A stretch of DNA of 64,000 nt from Pararhizobium sp. (GTDB lineage Bacteria > Pseudomonadota > Alphaproteobacteria > Rhizobiales > Rhizobiaceae): the NCBI GenBank assembly GCA_017794825.1, contig CP051237.1, forward strand, positions 5,443,342-5,507,341, in the 5' to 3' direction. The notes under the pieces are model-generated. The model made no database searches, was not told where the DNA came from, and saw nothing but the letters and a program-made list of their open reading frames with translations. Each line of letters starts with the position of its first letter. Position 1 is the stretch's first letter. Both the position numbers and the translations under genes were made by a program. Below are positions 1 to 8,163 of this stretch, piece by piece.

Positions 1-18
1 TGGTGGCAGAGACCGCAA

Positions 19-38
19 TGCGCCGCCAAGGCGGCGCA
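19..38. terminator. GC-rich hairpin upstream of gltX
   Basis: A perfect 9-bp inverted repeat (TGCGCCGCC, AA, GGCGGCGCA) lies at the left edge of the window. It is probably the end of a transcript from the gene to the left, which is outside the window. No T-run follows on the plus strand, so its role as a terminator is inferred from structure only. Confidence 0.4.
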
Positions 39-191
39 ATATGAACCGGCGCGGCTTTGGATGGAACTGTTTGCTTTCGGATAGACTTGAACTGTCCGAT
101 TTGGTTTCGGATTTGGCTGGAATCCTCCTGTCGGCAATATGGTTGCTCTCCATATAGAGATACAATCATGGGTTTAGATTGGCGGCAATGC

Positions 192-257
192 CTGTGTGGG
201 AACTTGCGCTCCAGCGGATGTGTGTTACATGGACCGCCGTTTCCGGTTCCCACACAG
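192..257 (+). promoter_or_regulatory. structured 5' leader of gltX, long-range inverted repeat
   Basis: A perfect 12-bp inverted repeat (CTGTGTGGGAAC at 192-203, GTTCCCACACAG at 246-257) brackets 42 nt. Inside it, ATGT (218-221) can pair with ACAT (227-230) and TCC (210-212) with GGA (231-233), so the whole leader can fold as one branched hairpin. The Shine-Dalgarno sequence of gltX (AGAGG, 256-260) begins inside the 3' arm and the ATG is at 266, so folding could affect ribosome access. The pairing is seen directly; regulation is inference. Confidence 0.45.
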
Positions 258-265
258 AGGCTCCC

Positions 266-1687
266 ATGTCAGGTGAAACCATTACCCGTTTCGCTCCGTC
301 CCCTACGGGTTTTCTGCATATCGGCGGCGCACGCACCGCACTCTTCAACTGGCTGTGGGCGCGTCATTGCGGCGGCAAGATGCTGCTTAGGATTGAGGAT
401 ACCGACCGCAGCCGGAATTCCGACGAAGCCGTTGACGCCATCCTTGACGGACTGACATGGCTAGGCGTGACTTGGGATGGCGACCCGGTTTCACAATATT
501 CGCGCGTCGAGCGCCACCGGGAGATCGCCGAGGAACTGGTTCGTCGCGGTGAGGCCTATTACTGCTATGCTTCACCTCAAGAATTGGAAGACATGCGGGA
601 AAAAGCCCGCTCGGAAGGACGCCCTCCCCGTTATGATGGACGCTGGCGTGATCGTGACCCCGCCGAGGCGCCTGTGGGTGTATCCGGCGCCATTCGAATC
701 AAGGCGCCGCAGGAAGGCGAGACCCTGGTTGCGGACAAGGTTCAAGGCGATGTGCGGTTTCCGAATAGCGATCTCGATGATTTCATCATTCTGAGGTCAG
801 ACGGAAACCCAACCTATATGCTTGCGGTCGTGGTGGACGATCATGATATGGGCGTTACCGATATTATCCGCGGTGACGACCATCTGACAAACGCTGCGCG
901 TCAAACAATCATCTATCGAGCCATGGGCTGGGATGTGCCAAGCATGGCGCACATCCCGTTGATCCATGGTCCGGACGGCGCAAAACTATCCAAAAGACAC
1001 GGTGCGTTGGGCGCAGAAGCCTACCGCGCGATGGGATTCCTGCCTGAAGCGCTTACCAACTACCTCGTCAGGCTGGGATGGAGCCACGGTGACGATGAAA
1101 TCATGTCGATCGATCAGATGATCGAGTGGTTCGATATTGGCGATGTCAACAAGGGCGCGGCGCGTTTCGACGTTAAAAAGCTTGAAGCGCTCAATGCTCA
1201 CTATATTCGCAATAGCGACGATGAATACCTGACAGACGCGCTCGTATCCGTGTTGCCGGAAATTGAAGGTGGAAACTTTTTTACCGAGCGTTTGACTGAC
1301 CGGAGAAAGGCGCAATTGCTTGAGGCCATGCCCGGCTTGAAGGAACGTGCGCGAACTTTGGCCGATCTGGCGGATGGGGCGCGTTTCATCTTCACTGAAC
1401 GACCGCTGGAGATGGAGGACAAAGCCGAGAAGATACTGGAAGACGGCGGCAGGGACGTTTTGGCGAAAATCCTGCCGATACTGGAGGACGTAGCAGATTG
1501 GTCGGTCGAGGCGACGGAGGGAGCGGTCCGGGACTTCGCCGAGGCACATGAACTGAAGCTGGGCAAAGTCGCCCAGCCGTTGCGATCGTCTCTGACCGGA
1601 CGCAACACCTCGCCAGGCATATTCGACGTTCTGTCAGTGTTGGGAAAAGACGAAAGCATTGGTCGAATTCGTGATCAACTCGCTTAG
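266..1687 (+). CDS. gltX: glutamyl-tRNA synthetase
   Basis: Class I aminoacyl-tRNA synthetase of 473 residues that charges tRNA with glutamate in the cytoplasm. The N-terminus carries FAPSPTGFLHIGGART, the HIGH-type ATP motif (residues 18-21), and KLSK (240-243) is the KMSKS-type loop. The C-terminal anticodon-binding half is complete. The open frame extends upstream to 179, but the start at 266 is chosen because the family begins just before this first motif and AGAGG lies 5 nt before it. The leader forms a strong inverted repeat (separate entry). gltA follows on the same strand after about 260 nt. Many Rhizobiales have two gltX-like genes, so discrimination between tRNA-Glu and tRNA-Gln cannot be judged from this window. 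Confidence 0.95.
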   Translation: MSGETITRFAPSPTGFLHIGGARTALFNWLWARHCGGKMLLRIEDTDRSRNSDEAVDAILDGLTWLGVTWDGDPVSQYSRVERHREIAEELVRRGEAYYCYASPQELEDMREKARSEGRPPRYDGRWRDRDPAEAPVGVSGAIRIKAPQEGETLVADKVQGDVRFPNSDLDDFIILRSDGNPTYMLAVVVDDHDMGVTDIIRGDDHLTNAARQTIIYRAMGWDVPSMAHIPLIHGPDGAKLSKRHGALGAEAYRAMGFLPEALTNYLVRLGWSHGDDEIMSIDQMIEWFDIGDVNKGAARFDVKKLEALNAHYIRNSDDEYLTDALVSVLPEIEGGNFFTERLTDRRKAQLLEAMPGLKERARTLADLADGARFIFTERPLEMEDKAEKILEDGGRDVLAKILPILEDVADWSVEATEGAVRDFAEAHELKLGKVAQPLRSSLTGRNTSPGIFDVLSVLGKDESIGRIRDQLA

Positions 1688-1766
1688 CCTGCTACAAACA
1701 TGTATGCGTTGAATTGCTTGGTAAATAGTTGAGATCATGTAACTTATCACGGCGCATCTGATAGTC

Positions 1767-1791
1767 GAATCTGATTTCGGATTTCAGATTC
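1767..1791. terminator. inverted repeat between gltX and gltA
   Basis: GAATCTGA (1767-1774) and TCAGATTC (1784-1791) form a perfect 8-bp stem with a 9-nt loop in the 259-nt gltX-gltA spacer. It has no downstream T-run, so it may be a weak terminator, an operator or part of the gltA leader. The rest of the spacer shows no gene. Confidence 0.3.
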
Positions 1792-1946
1792 TTCACCTGG
1801 GAGACAATTTTCCTATATGCCATTTCATTGATACACTTTTGCCTCTCTTGGCAGGGCGTCGGAAATCGGCTAGCAACTGCACACCAATCATTGCGGCGCT
1901 GCACATCTCGCATTCCGTTTTGTATTTTCTGTTGAAGGGGACCAGT

Positions 1947-3239
1947 ATGACGGCATCGAACGCCAAGCTATCCGTCGATGGGAACGATATTGAACTCGAT
2001 GTTCGTAGCGGATCCATCGGACCTGACGTTATCGACATTGCCAGCCTGTACAAACAGACAGGCAAATTCACCTACGATCCCGGATTTACGTCTACGGCAT
2101 CCTGTGAATCCCAGATCACCTACATTGATGGCGATCAGGGAATTCTTCTCCATCGTGGATATCCGATCGACCAGTTGGCCGAGCACGGCGACTTCCTCGA
2201 AGTCTGCTACTTGCTGCTCTACGGCGAACTTCCCACCAAGACCGAAAAAGCCGATTTCGATTATCGTGTAACCCGCCACACAATGCTTCACGAGCAGATG
2301 TCGCGTTTCTTTACCGGCTTCCGTCGTGATGCTCATCCGATGGCGATCATGTGCGGCGTGGTCGGCGCGCTTTCAGCCTTCTATCACGACTCGACGGACA
2401 TTACGGATCCCTATCAGCGGATGGTCGCCAGCCTTCGGATGATCGCCAAGATGCCGACGATCGCGGCCATGGCCTACAAGTACCATGTCGGTCAGCCCTT
2501 TGTTTATCCGAAGAACGATCTGGATTACGCCTCGAACTTCTTGCGTATGTGTTTCGCAGTCCCTTGCGAGGAATATGAAATCAATCCGGTTCTGGCGCGC
2601 GCCATGGACCGCATTTTCATCCTGCATGCGGACCACGAACAAAACGCATCTACGTCTACAGTGCGTCTTGCCGGTTCTTCTGGCGCCAATCCGTTCGCCT
2701 GCATTGCCGCCGGCATCGCATGTCTCTGGGGGCCCGCTCACGGCGGCGCCAACGAGGCCGCGCTGAACATGCTGAGCGAGATTGGTTCGGTGGATCGCAT
2801 CCCGGAATTCATCGGCCGCGCCAAGGATCACAACGATCCGTTCCGCCTGATGGGTTTTGGGCACCGGGTCTACAAGAATTACGATCCGCGGGCGAAGATC
2901 ATGCAGAAAACCACGCATGAAGTGCTTGGCGAACTCGGCATCAAGGATGATCCTCTTCTTGAGGTGGCGATTGAACTGGAAAGAATTGCGCTGACCGATG
3001 AATACTTCATCGAAAAGAAGCTCTATCCGAACATCGACTTCTACTCCGGCATCACGCTGAAAGCGCTCGGTTTCCCGACGACCATGTTCACTGTGCTCTT
3101 TGCCCTTGCACGGACGGTCGGATGGATCGCCCAGTGGAAGGAAATGATTGAAGATCCTCATCAGAGGATCGGTCGTCCTCGACAGCTCTACACCGGTGAA
3201 GAACAGCGGGACTACGTGCCACTATCCAGCCGGGGCTAA
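1947..3239 (+). CDS. gltA: citrate synthase
   Basis: Condenses acetyl-CoA with oxaloacetate to citrate, the first step of the TCA cycle. The 430-residue length and the N-terminal beta-rich start (KLSVDGNDIELDVRSG) fit the hexameric NADH-sensitive type of Gram-negative bacteria. Catalytic segments are visible: the His-containing ILHADHEQNAST, the GFGHRVYKNYDPRA loop and the Asp in NIDFYSG. The start at 1947 is preceded by AAGGGG at 1935-1940; the frame opens further upstream at 1839, but that stretch (36 codons) has no family similarity. A rho-independent terminator follows directly. Confidence 0.96.
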   Translation: MTASNAKLSVDGNDIELDVRSGSIGPDVIDIASLYKQTGKFTYDPGFTSTASCESQITYIDGDQGILLHRGYPIDQLAEHGDFLEVCYLLLYGELPTKTEKADFDYRVTRHTMLHEQMSRFFTGFRRDAHPMAIMCGVVGALSAFYHDSTDITDPYQRMVASLRMIAKMPTIAAMAYKYHVGQPFVYPKNDLDYASNFLRMCFAVPCEEYEINPVLARAMDRIFILHADHEQNASTSTVRLAGSSGANPFACIAAGIACLWGPAHGGANEAALNMLSEIGSVDRIPEFIGRAKDHNDPFRLMGFGHRVYKNYDPRAKIMQKTTHEVLGELGIKDDPLLEVAIELERIALTDEYFIEKKLYPNIDFYSGITLKALGFPTTMFTVLFALARTVGWIAQWKEMIEDPHQRIGRPRQLYTGEEQRDYVPLSSRG

Positions 3240-3251
3240 GGCGACAGAAAT

Positions 3252-3278
3252 GGCCGGCACATCGTGTCGGCCTTTTTC
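3252..3278 (+). terminator. rho-independent terminator after gltA
   Basis: GGCCGGCAC (3252-3260), ATC loop, GTGTCGGCC (3264-3272), one G-T wobble, followed by a T-rich run at 3273-3280. It starts 12 nt after the gltA stop codon. Confidence 0.85.
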
Positions 3279-3408
3279 TTGGCAGCGACGCCAAGCCAGG
3301 ATCGCTTCATTTGATTGTGCTGCGTTTCTCGCAAAAACACCATGAATCTGGCAAAGTGAGAGGGTCCGAATCACTGAGCTCGGACTGTATCTGAAATCGC
3401 AACAAGGC

Positions 3409-5496
3409 ATGCCATCGACTATGGATGACAATACCGACCTGTTCTCGAAACTGACGGAAACGCCCTCGCCCGTCCGGCAAGAAAGCGAAGCGCCGTCAAA
3501 AGAACGGTCTAAGGTTGCGGCGGAGAAAAAGACGACACGGTCCCGCACGCAGCAGACTTCCTCTGAAGATGACTATTCTGCGTCCGACATCGAGGTGCTG
3601 GAGGGGCTGGAGCCCGTTCGCAGACGTCCGGGCATGTATATTGGCGGAACGGACGCCGGAGCCCTGCATCACCTTTTTGCAGAGGTGATTGATAATTCCA
3701 TGGACGAGGCCGTCGCCGGCCACGCCAATTTCATTGAAGTGGAATTGGGAGCGGACGGTTTTTTGACCGTAACCGACAACGGGCGCGGCATCCCGGTCGA
3801 CGCACATCCGAAATTCAAGGACAAATCCGCTCTCGAAGTCATAATGACGACGTTGCACGCAGGCGGCAAGTTTGACTCCAAGGTATACGAGACGTCCGGC
3901 GGACTGCACGGCGTCGGCGTATCGGTCGTCAATGCATTGTCCGATCGGCTCGAAGTGGAGGTCGCGCGCGGACGGCGTCTCTACAGACAAATATTCCAGC
4001 GCGGAATACCGGCGGGAAAGTTGGAAGACCTTGGCGAGGTCCACAATCGCCGGGGAACTCGTATTCGTTTTCATCCCGATCCGCAGATATTCGGGGACAG
4101 TGCGCGTTTCGAACCGGCGCGTCTTTTCCGGATGGCCCGCTCCAAGGCTTACCTTTTCGGAGGCGTTGAAATCCGGTGGAGTTGCGATCCTTCGCTGCTG
4201 GGTGAGAAGGACGAAACGCCCGACAAGGCGGTGTTCCATTTCCCAGGCGGATTGAAGGACTATCTGGAAGCATCCATCGGGTCAGATCACAAAGTGACGC
4301 GGGATTCGTTTTCCGGGCGCAGCGAGAAAAAAGGCGGACACGGAACGGTTGAATGGGCGGTGACCTGGTACACGGGCGACCCGTTCATGAATTCCTACTG
4401 CAACACAATCCCGACGCCTGAAGGCGGGACGCATGAAGCCGGGTTTCGGCTTGCTCTGACGCGCAGCCTCAAGGCCTATGCGGAACTGACCGGCAACAAG
4501 CGCGGCTCCATCATCACGACGGATGACGTGATGATCTCGGCTGCCGGGATGCTCTCCGTGTTTGTGCGCGAACCCGAATTCGTCGGGCAAACCAAGGACA
4601 AGCTGGCGACCGTTGAAGCCCAGCGTCTGGTGGAGAACGCGATCCGCGATCCCTTCGATCACTTCCTTGCTGATTCTCCGCAGGATGCGGCGCGGCTTTT
4701 GGAATGGGTCGTTGAGCGCGCTGACGAACGGGTTCGCCGGCGCAAGGAGCGCGAAGTCAATCGCAAGTCCGCCGTCAGGAAATTGCGGCTGCCGGGAAAG
4801 CTGGCGGATTGTTCGCAGGGAACTGCGGCTGGCGCGGAACTGTTCATCGTGGAAGGAGATTCGGCTGGCGGATCGGCAAAGCAGGCGCGAGACCGTTCCA
4901 ACCAGGCCATTCTTCCTTTGCGTGGCAAAATCCTGAACGTCGCCAGCGCGGGCCGTGACAAGCTTGGCGCCAACCAGCAGATAGCCGATCTCGTGCAGGC
5001 GCTTGGTTGCGGAACGAGAACGAAATACCGGGAAGAGGATTTGCGTTACGAGAAGGTCATCATCATGACCGACGCCGATGTTGACGGCGCTCACATCGCC
5101 TCGTTGCTGATCACATTCTTTTATCAGGAAATGCCGGACCTGATCCACGGGGGGCATCTGTTTTTGGCAGTGCCTCCTCTCTACAGGATCACGCAGGGCA
5201 GCAAGACGCTATACGCAAGGGACGACCCGCACCGCGAGGAATTGCTGCAGACGGAATTCGCCGGCAAGGGCAAGGTAGAAATCGGACGCTTCAAGGGTCT
5301 CGGCGAAATGTTGCCCGCCCAGTTGAAAGAGACGACGATGCATCCGCAGAAGCGGACTCTCCTCCGGGTTCGGATTGACGATGCGGCCATCGAAGACACC
5401 CGCAACGCCGTTTCGAACCTCATGGGAACCAAGGCGGAAGCGCGATTCCAGTTTATCCAGGAGCGCGCCGAGTTCGTCGAGGACCTGGATATCTGA
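3409..5496 (+). CDS. parE: DNA topoisomerase IV subunit B
   Basis: ATPase subunit of topoisomerase IV, which unlinks daughter chromosomes with ParC. GHKL ATPase motifs are present in order (EVIDNSMDEA, DNGRGIP, GGLHGVGVSVVNAL), then the transducer region and the TOPRIM domain with EGDSAGGSAKQ and DADVDGAH. At 695 residues and without the long GyrB insertion it fits alphaproteobacterial ParE better than GyrB. About 45 residues of charged, low-complexity sequence precede the first motif. The start is uncertain: ATG at 3409 or ATG at 3421, neither with an ideally spaced Shine-Dalgarno sequence. It is convergent with the DUF1428 gene, leaving only 9 nt between them. Confidence 0.93.
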   Translation: MPSTMDDNTDLFSKLTETPSPVRQESEAPSKERSKVAAEKKTTRSRTQQTSSEDDYSASDIEVLEGLEPVRRRPGMYIGGTDAGALHHLFAEVIDNSMDEAVAGHANFIEVELGADGFLTVTDNGRGIPVDAHPKFKDKSALEVIMTTLHAGGKFDSKVYETSGGLHGVGVSVVNALSDRLEVEVARGRRLYRQIFQRGIPAGKLEDLGEVHNRRGTRIRFHPDPQIFGDSARFEPARLFRMARSKAYLFGGVEIRWSCDPSLLGEKDETPDKAVFHFPGGLKDYLEASIGSDHKVTRDSFSGRSEKKGGHGTVEWAVTWYTGDPFMNSYCNTIPTPEGGTHEAGFRLALTRSLKAYAELTGNKRGSIITTDDVMISAAGMLSVFVREPEFVGQTKDKLATVEAQRLVENAIRDPFDHFLADSPQDAARLLEWVVERADERVRRRKEREVNRKSAVRKLRLPGKLADCSQGTAAGAELFIVEGDSAGGSAKQARDRSNQAILPLRGKILNVASAGRDKLGANQQIADLVQALGCGTRTKYREEDLRYEKVIIMTDADVDGAHIASLLITFFYQEMPDLIHGGHLFLAVPPLYRITQGSKTLYARDDPHREELLQTEFAGKGKVEIGRFKGLGEMLPAQLKETTMHPQKRTLLRVRIDDAAIEDTRNAVSNLMGTKAEARFQFIQERAEFVEDLDI

Positions 5497-5505
5497 CGCG
5501 CCGGG

Positions 5506-5859
5506 TCAGGCTTCGAGGATCATCTGGAAACCACCATAGATCATGCGCTTGCCGTCAAACGGAAATTCAAACTGACCCGGTTGCATCCTGGGGTCTTCCA
5601 TTACCTTCTGCATGCCTTCGTTGCGCACATCGCGCGACGGCCAGGTGATCCATGAAAACACCACCGTTTCATCTTCCTCCCGCTTTACGGCCTTCGGGAA
5701 GGACGTCATTTCGCCTTCCGGCACATCATCGCCCCAGCATTCCACGACGGACAATGCGCCATGCTCTTTGAAGACTTTGGCCGCGTCTTCGGCATGCTTG
5801 ATGTATTTTGCCCTGTTGGCGTTCGGGACAGCAGCTACGAAGCCGTCTACATAGGTCAT
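5506..5859 (-). CDS. DUF1428 family protein
   Basis: Small cytoplasmic protein of 117 residues with the full DUF1428 pattern: MTYVDGFVAAVPNANR at the start, then ECWGDDVPEG, VVFSWITWPS and a C-terminal MIYGGF. The family has a dimeric alpha/beta-barrel (ferredoxin-like) fold and no established reaction. The start at 5859 is chosen because the domain begins there; the open frame continues upstream into the neighbouring regulator and is not coding. It lies 76 nt downstream of, and on the same strand as, the TetR gene, so the two may be co-transcribed and co-regulated. Confidence 0.85.
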   Translation of the reverse strand: MTYVDGFVAAVPNANRAKYIKHAEDAAKVFKEHGALSVVECWGDDVPEGEMTSFPKAVKREEDETVVFSWITWPSRDVRNEGMQKVMEDPRMQPGQFEFPFDGKRMIYGGFQMILEA

Positions 5860-5935
5860 GGTTGTCTCCTCTCTTGTGAATTGTTCGGATCGCAGAGCGG
5901 CAAACGACAGCTCCCGGATGACGATTGTGCTGCCG

Positions 5936-6547
5936 TCAATGACTTCTATGCCCCTTGAACAGCAGCTCGATGTAGCGGCGCAGGTGATCGACGCTTTCCA
6001 GCGCCGCTTGAGGACCTGCGCTGGCCTTCGACAGGATGAAGGCGCCCTGCAGCACCGCCTGCGTGTGCAGCGCAAGGCTTGCGGCAGTCCAGTCAGCGGA
6101 TAGATCGTACAATTTCATCGCTTCGGCGATGTCGGGTTCAATCTTTGCCGCATGGTCGCTGATGCTGTCATTACAAGCGTCCCGGATTTCCGGGCTGGTC
6201 TCGTAAACTTCCTGGACCATCGTGCCGACCAGGCAGGTGAACTCCGGCACGCCGCCGCTGATCAGCTGGCGGCGGAAATCGATATAGCCAAGCACTCTTT
6301 CAAGTGGATCCGGATGCAGATGGTACGGAGCGGATGCGAACAATTCTCCGGTCGTTTGCGACCAGTAGTTCGCTGCCGCGACCGCCAGTTCGTCCTTGCT
6401 TTTGAAGTGATGGAAAAACGCGCCCTTTGTTACACCGGCTTTCTGGCAAAGATCTTCGACCGATGTGGCTGAATAGCCTTTCTCTCGAACGACGACCAAA
6501 GCAGCGTCGAGGAGTTTGGTTTTTGCATTGATACGAGTGGTTTTCAC
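5936..6547 (-). CDS. TetR/AcrR family transcriptional regulator
   Basis: A 203-residue repressor. The N-terminal DNA-binding domain is clear: LLDAALVVVREKGYSATSVEDL then the recognition helix KAGVTKGAFFHHFKSKDEL. The C-terminal ligand pocket is of the TetR_C type with helices such as QAVLQGAFILSKA. Translation starts at a GTG (6547) preceded by AAAGGAG at good spacing. A perfect 7-2-7 palindrome lies 21 nt upstream and is the likely autoregulatory operator. Its probable targets are itself and the DUF1428 gene downstream. The inducer is unknown. Confidence 0.9.
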   Translation of the reverse strand: MKTTRINAKTKLLDAALVVVREKGYSATSVEDLCQKAGVTKGAFFHHFKSKDELAVAAANYWSQTTGELFASAPYHLHPDPLERVLGYIDFRRQLISGGVPEFTCLVGTMVQEVYETSPEIRDACNDSISDHAAKIEPDIAEAMKLYDLSADWTAASLALHTQAVLQGAFILSKASAGPQAALESVDHLRRYIELLFKGHRSH

Positions 6548-6568
6548 GGCGGTCTCCTTTCACTAACA

Positions 6569-6584
6569 TACCGACTGGTCGGTA
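6569..6584. promoter_or_regulatory. TetR operator palindrome
   Basis: TACCGAC-TG-GTCGGTA is a perfect 7-bp inverted repeat with a 2-nt centre, immediately upstream of the TetR start codon. The TACCGAC...GTCGGTA pattern is typical of operators for TetR proteins of the NemR/AcrR kind (compare TAGACC/TACCGACC sites). It probably overlaps the promoter of the TetR gene. Confidence 0.75.
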
Positions 6585-6627
6585 ATGTTGTCAAGGATCT
6601 CGGATCGCGATGGAGAATTGATCAAAT

Positions 6628-8163
6628 TCAGGTTTGGCTGTCAGCCGATAGAACCAGCTTGCGAACGTCGTCCACGACAACCTTCCCCATCGCGTTCTTT
6701 GGCAGCGCATCGACAAAGAGGATTTCTTTCGGCTGCTTGAACCGCGCTATCCGCTCTTTCAAAGCAGAAAGGACGCGTTCGGCGGTCAGGGTTGCGTCGG
6801 CGCGGGTCACAACGGCGACAGGCGCTTGCCCCCATTTTTCGTCAGGACGGCCAACGACGCAGCATTCGCCGATTCCGGGTAATTCACTCAACACGCGTTC
6901 GATCTCTGCCGGGTAGATGTTTTCACCGCCGGATATCAGGACATTCTTCAGCCGGTCACGAAACCAGTAAAGCCCGTTTCCATCGCGCACAGCCACGTCG
7001 CCCGTCCTGAACCAGCCGTCCTTGGTGCTGTTGCGCGTCGCCTCGGGATTGTTCCAGTAACCGGTAAAGCAGTTCGGGGCCTTGACCCAGATTTCGCCAG
7101 GTGCGCCATCGTCCGCATCCCTGCCCTCTGCATCGACGATACGTATGGCGCTGTGAAGTCCGCGTCGGCCGATCGAACCGACTGTGTCGAACGCTTCGTC
7201 AATTGTCTGATAGATCGACACTGGCCCGGTTTCGGTCGCTCCGTAGATTTGCACGACCGGGATTGACTTCGCGTGCACCTCTTCAATGAGGGATACAGGG
7301 ACGTCAGTCGACCCGATCGCCATGCATTTCAGGCGAGACGGATGGAAGCCTTTCCAATCCGGATGTGAGATCAGCGCGCGCAAAATCGTCGGAACGACGG
7401 TTACGAGAGTGACGGCGTCGAAGAGGCCTTGAGCGTAGAAGGCGTTCGGGTCGAATTGGGCATGCAGCACCACCGTTCCGCCGGCAAGGAATGTCGGCAA
7501 TGTCTGGATATTCAGGCCGCCGACATGGAACATCGGCAGTATGTTCAGGGTGACATCGGTGTCTGACATGCGAAAGGCGTGACGGCTGCTCAACGCATTC
7601 CAGAACACCGCCTGCTGTGTAATGACTGCGCCTTTCGGCCTGCCGGTCGTGCCGGATGTATAAACCAGCAACAATGGATCGGTGATCCGCCCGCCTTCCG
7701 CCTGAGGTGCAGTTCGGATGCTGCCTTGCCCGCCGACCCTGGCTTTCACAATTCCATCGAGTTCGCGTGTGACCCGCGGAAGTTCGCCTTCGAATGTCGC
7801 ATCGTGGAACAGGACGCGTACGCCAGCGTCCGAAAGCACATAACGCAACTCGTCAGCGGCAAGTCGCCAGTTGAGCGGAACCAGCATGAGGCCCAGACGA
7901 GCCGCGGCGAAGAGCAGGATGATCTGTTCGTCGCTGTTCTTGCCGTACCAGGCAATGCGGTCGCCGCGCTTGAGCGCGTAGTCGCCTGCAAGACGCGCAG
8001 CTTCGGCGGATATCTTTTCCGAGAGCCCGGCGTAGGTAGTTTCTCGCCCGTCGAATATCAGCGCCGCCTTGTGCGGGGTGAATTCTGCGTGACCGGTAAT
8101 CCAGGTATCGATGGTCTGCTCTTCGACCGAACTGCCCATGCTGTCAGGCAGCATCTTCGTCAT
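6628..8163 (-). CDS. acyl/aryl-CoA ligase (class I adenylate-forming)
   Basis: A 511-residue AMP-forming ligase that would activate a carboxylic acid as acyl-AMP and transfer it to CoA. Visible motifs are the P-loop YTSGTTGRPKGAV, the A5 motif YGATETG, GWFRTGDVA, the hinge RDRLKNVLISGGENIYP and the C-terminal catalytic lysine in NAMGKVVVDD. It resembles medium-chain or aromatic (4-coumarate-type) ligases; the substrate cannot be read from sequence. It is the last gene of the pyridine-type operon and overlaps the preceding flavoprotein gene by 20 nt. The ATG at 8163 has GAGGAAGG about 8 nt upstream. Its place in this operon suggests the true substrate is an acid produced or consumed in that pathway. 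Confidence 0.88.
   Translation of the reverse strand: MTKMLPDSMGSSVEEQTIDTWITGHAEFTPHKAALIFDGRETTYAGLSEKISAEAARLAGDYALKRGDRIAWYGKNSDEQIILLFAAARLGLMLVPLNWRLAADELRYVLSDAGVRVLFHDATFEGELPRVTRELDGIVKARVGGQGSIRTAPQAEGGRITDPLLLVYTSGTTGRPKGAVITQQAVFWNALSSRHAFRMSDTDVTLNILPMFHVGGLNIQTLPTFLAGGTVVLHAQFDPNAFYAQGLFDAVTLVTVVPTILRALISHPDWKGFHPSRLKCMAIGSTDVPVSLIEEVHAKSIPVVQIYGATETGPVSIYQTIDEAFDTVGSIGRRGLHSAIRIVDAEGRDADDGAPGEIWVKAPNCFTGYWNNPEATRNSTKDGWFRTGDVAVRDGNGLYWFRDRLKNVLISGGENIYPAEIERVLSELPGIGECCVVGRPDEKWGQAPVAVVTRADATLTAERVLSALKERIARFKQPKEILFVDALPKNAMGKVVVDDVRKLVLSADSQT

Noticed and set aside
57..130. Degenerate TTTGGTTTCGGATTTGGCT-like sequence that resembles the reverse complement of the 16-nt repeat at 19.8 kb
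   Set aside because: The match breaks after about 8-9 bases and spacing is irregular; a chance similarity of Phe/Gly-codon-like sequence is more likely.
166..1659. Long antisense frames across gltX (for example 986-1549 on the minus strand)
   Set aside because: They mirror the codon bias of the real gene and carry no domain signal.
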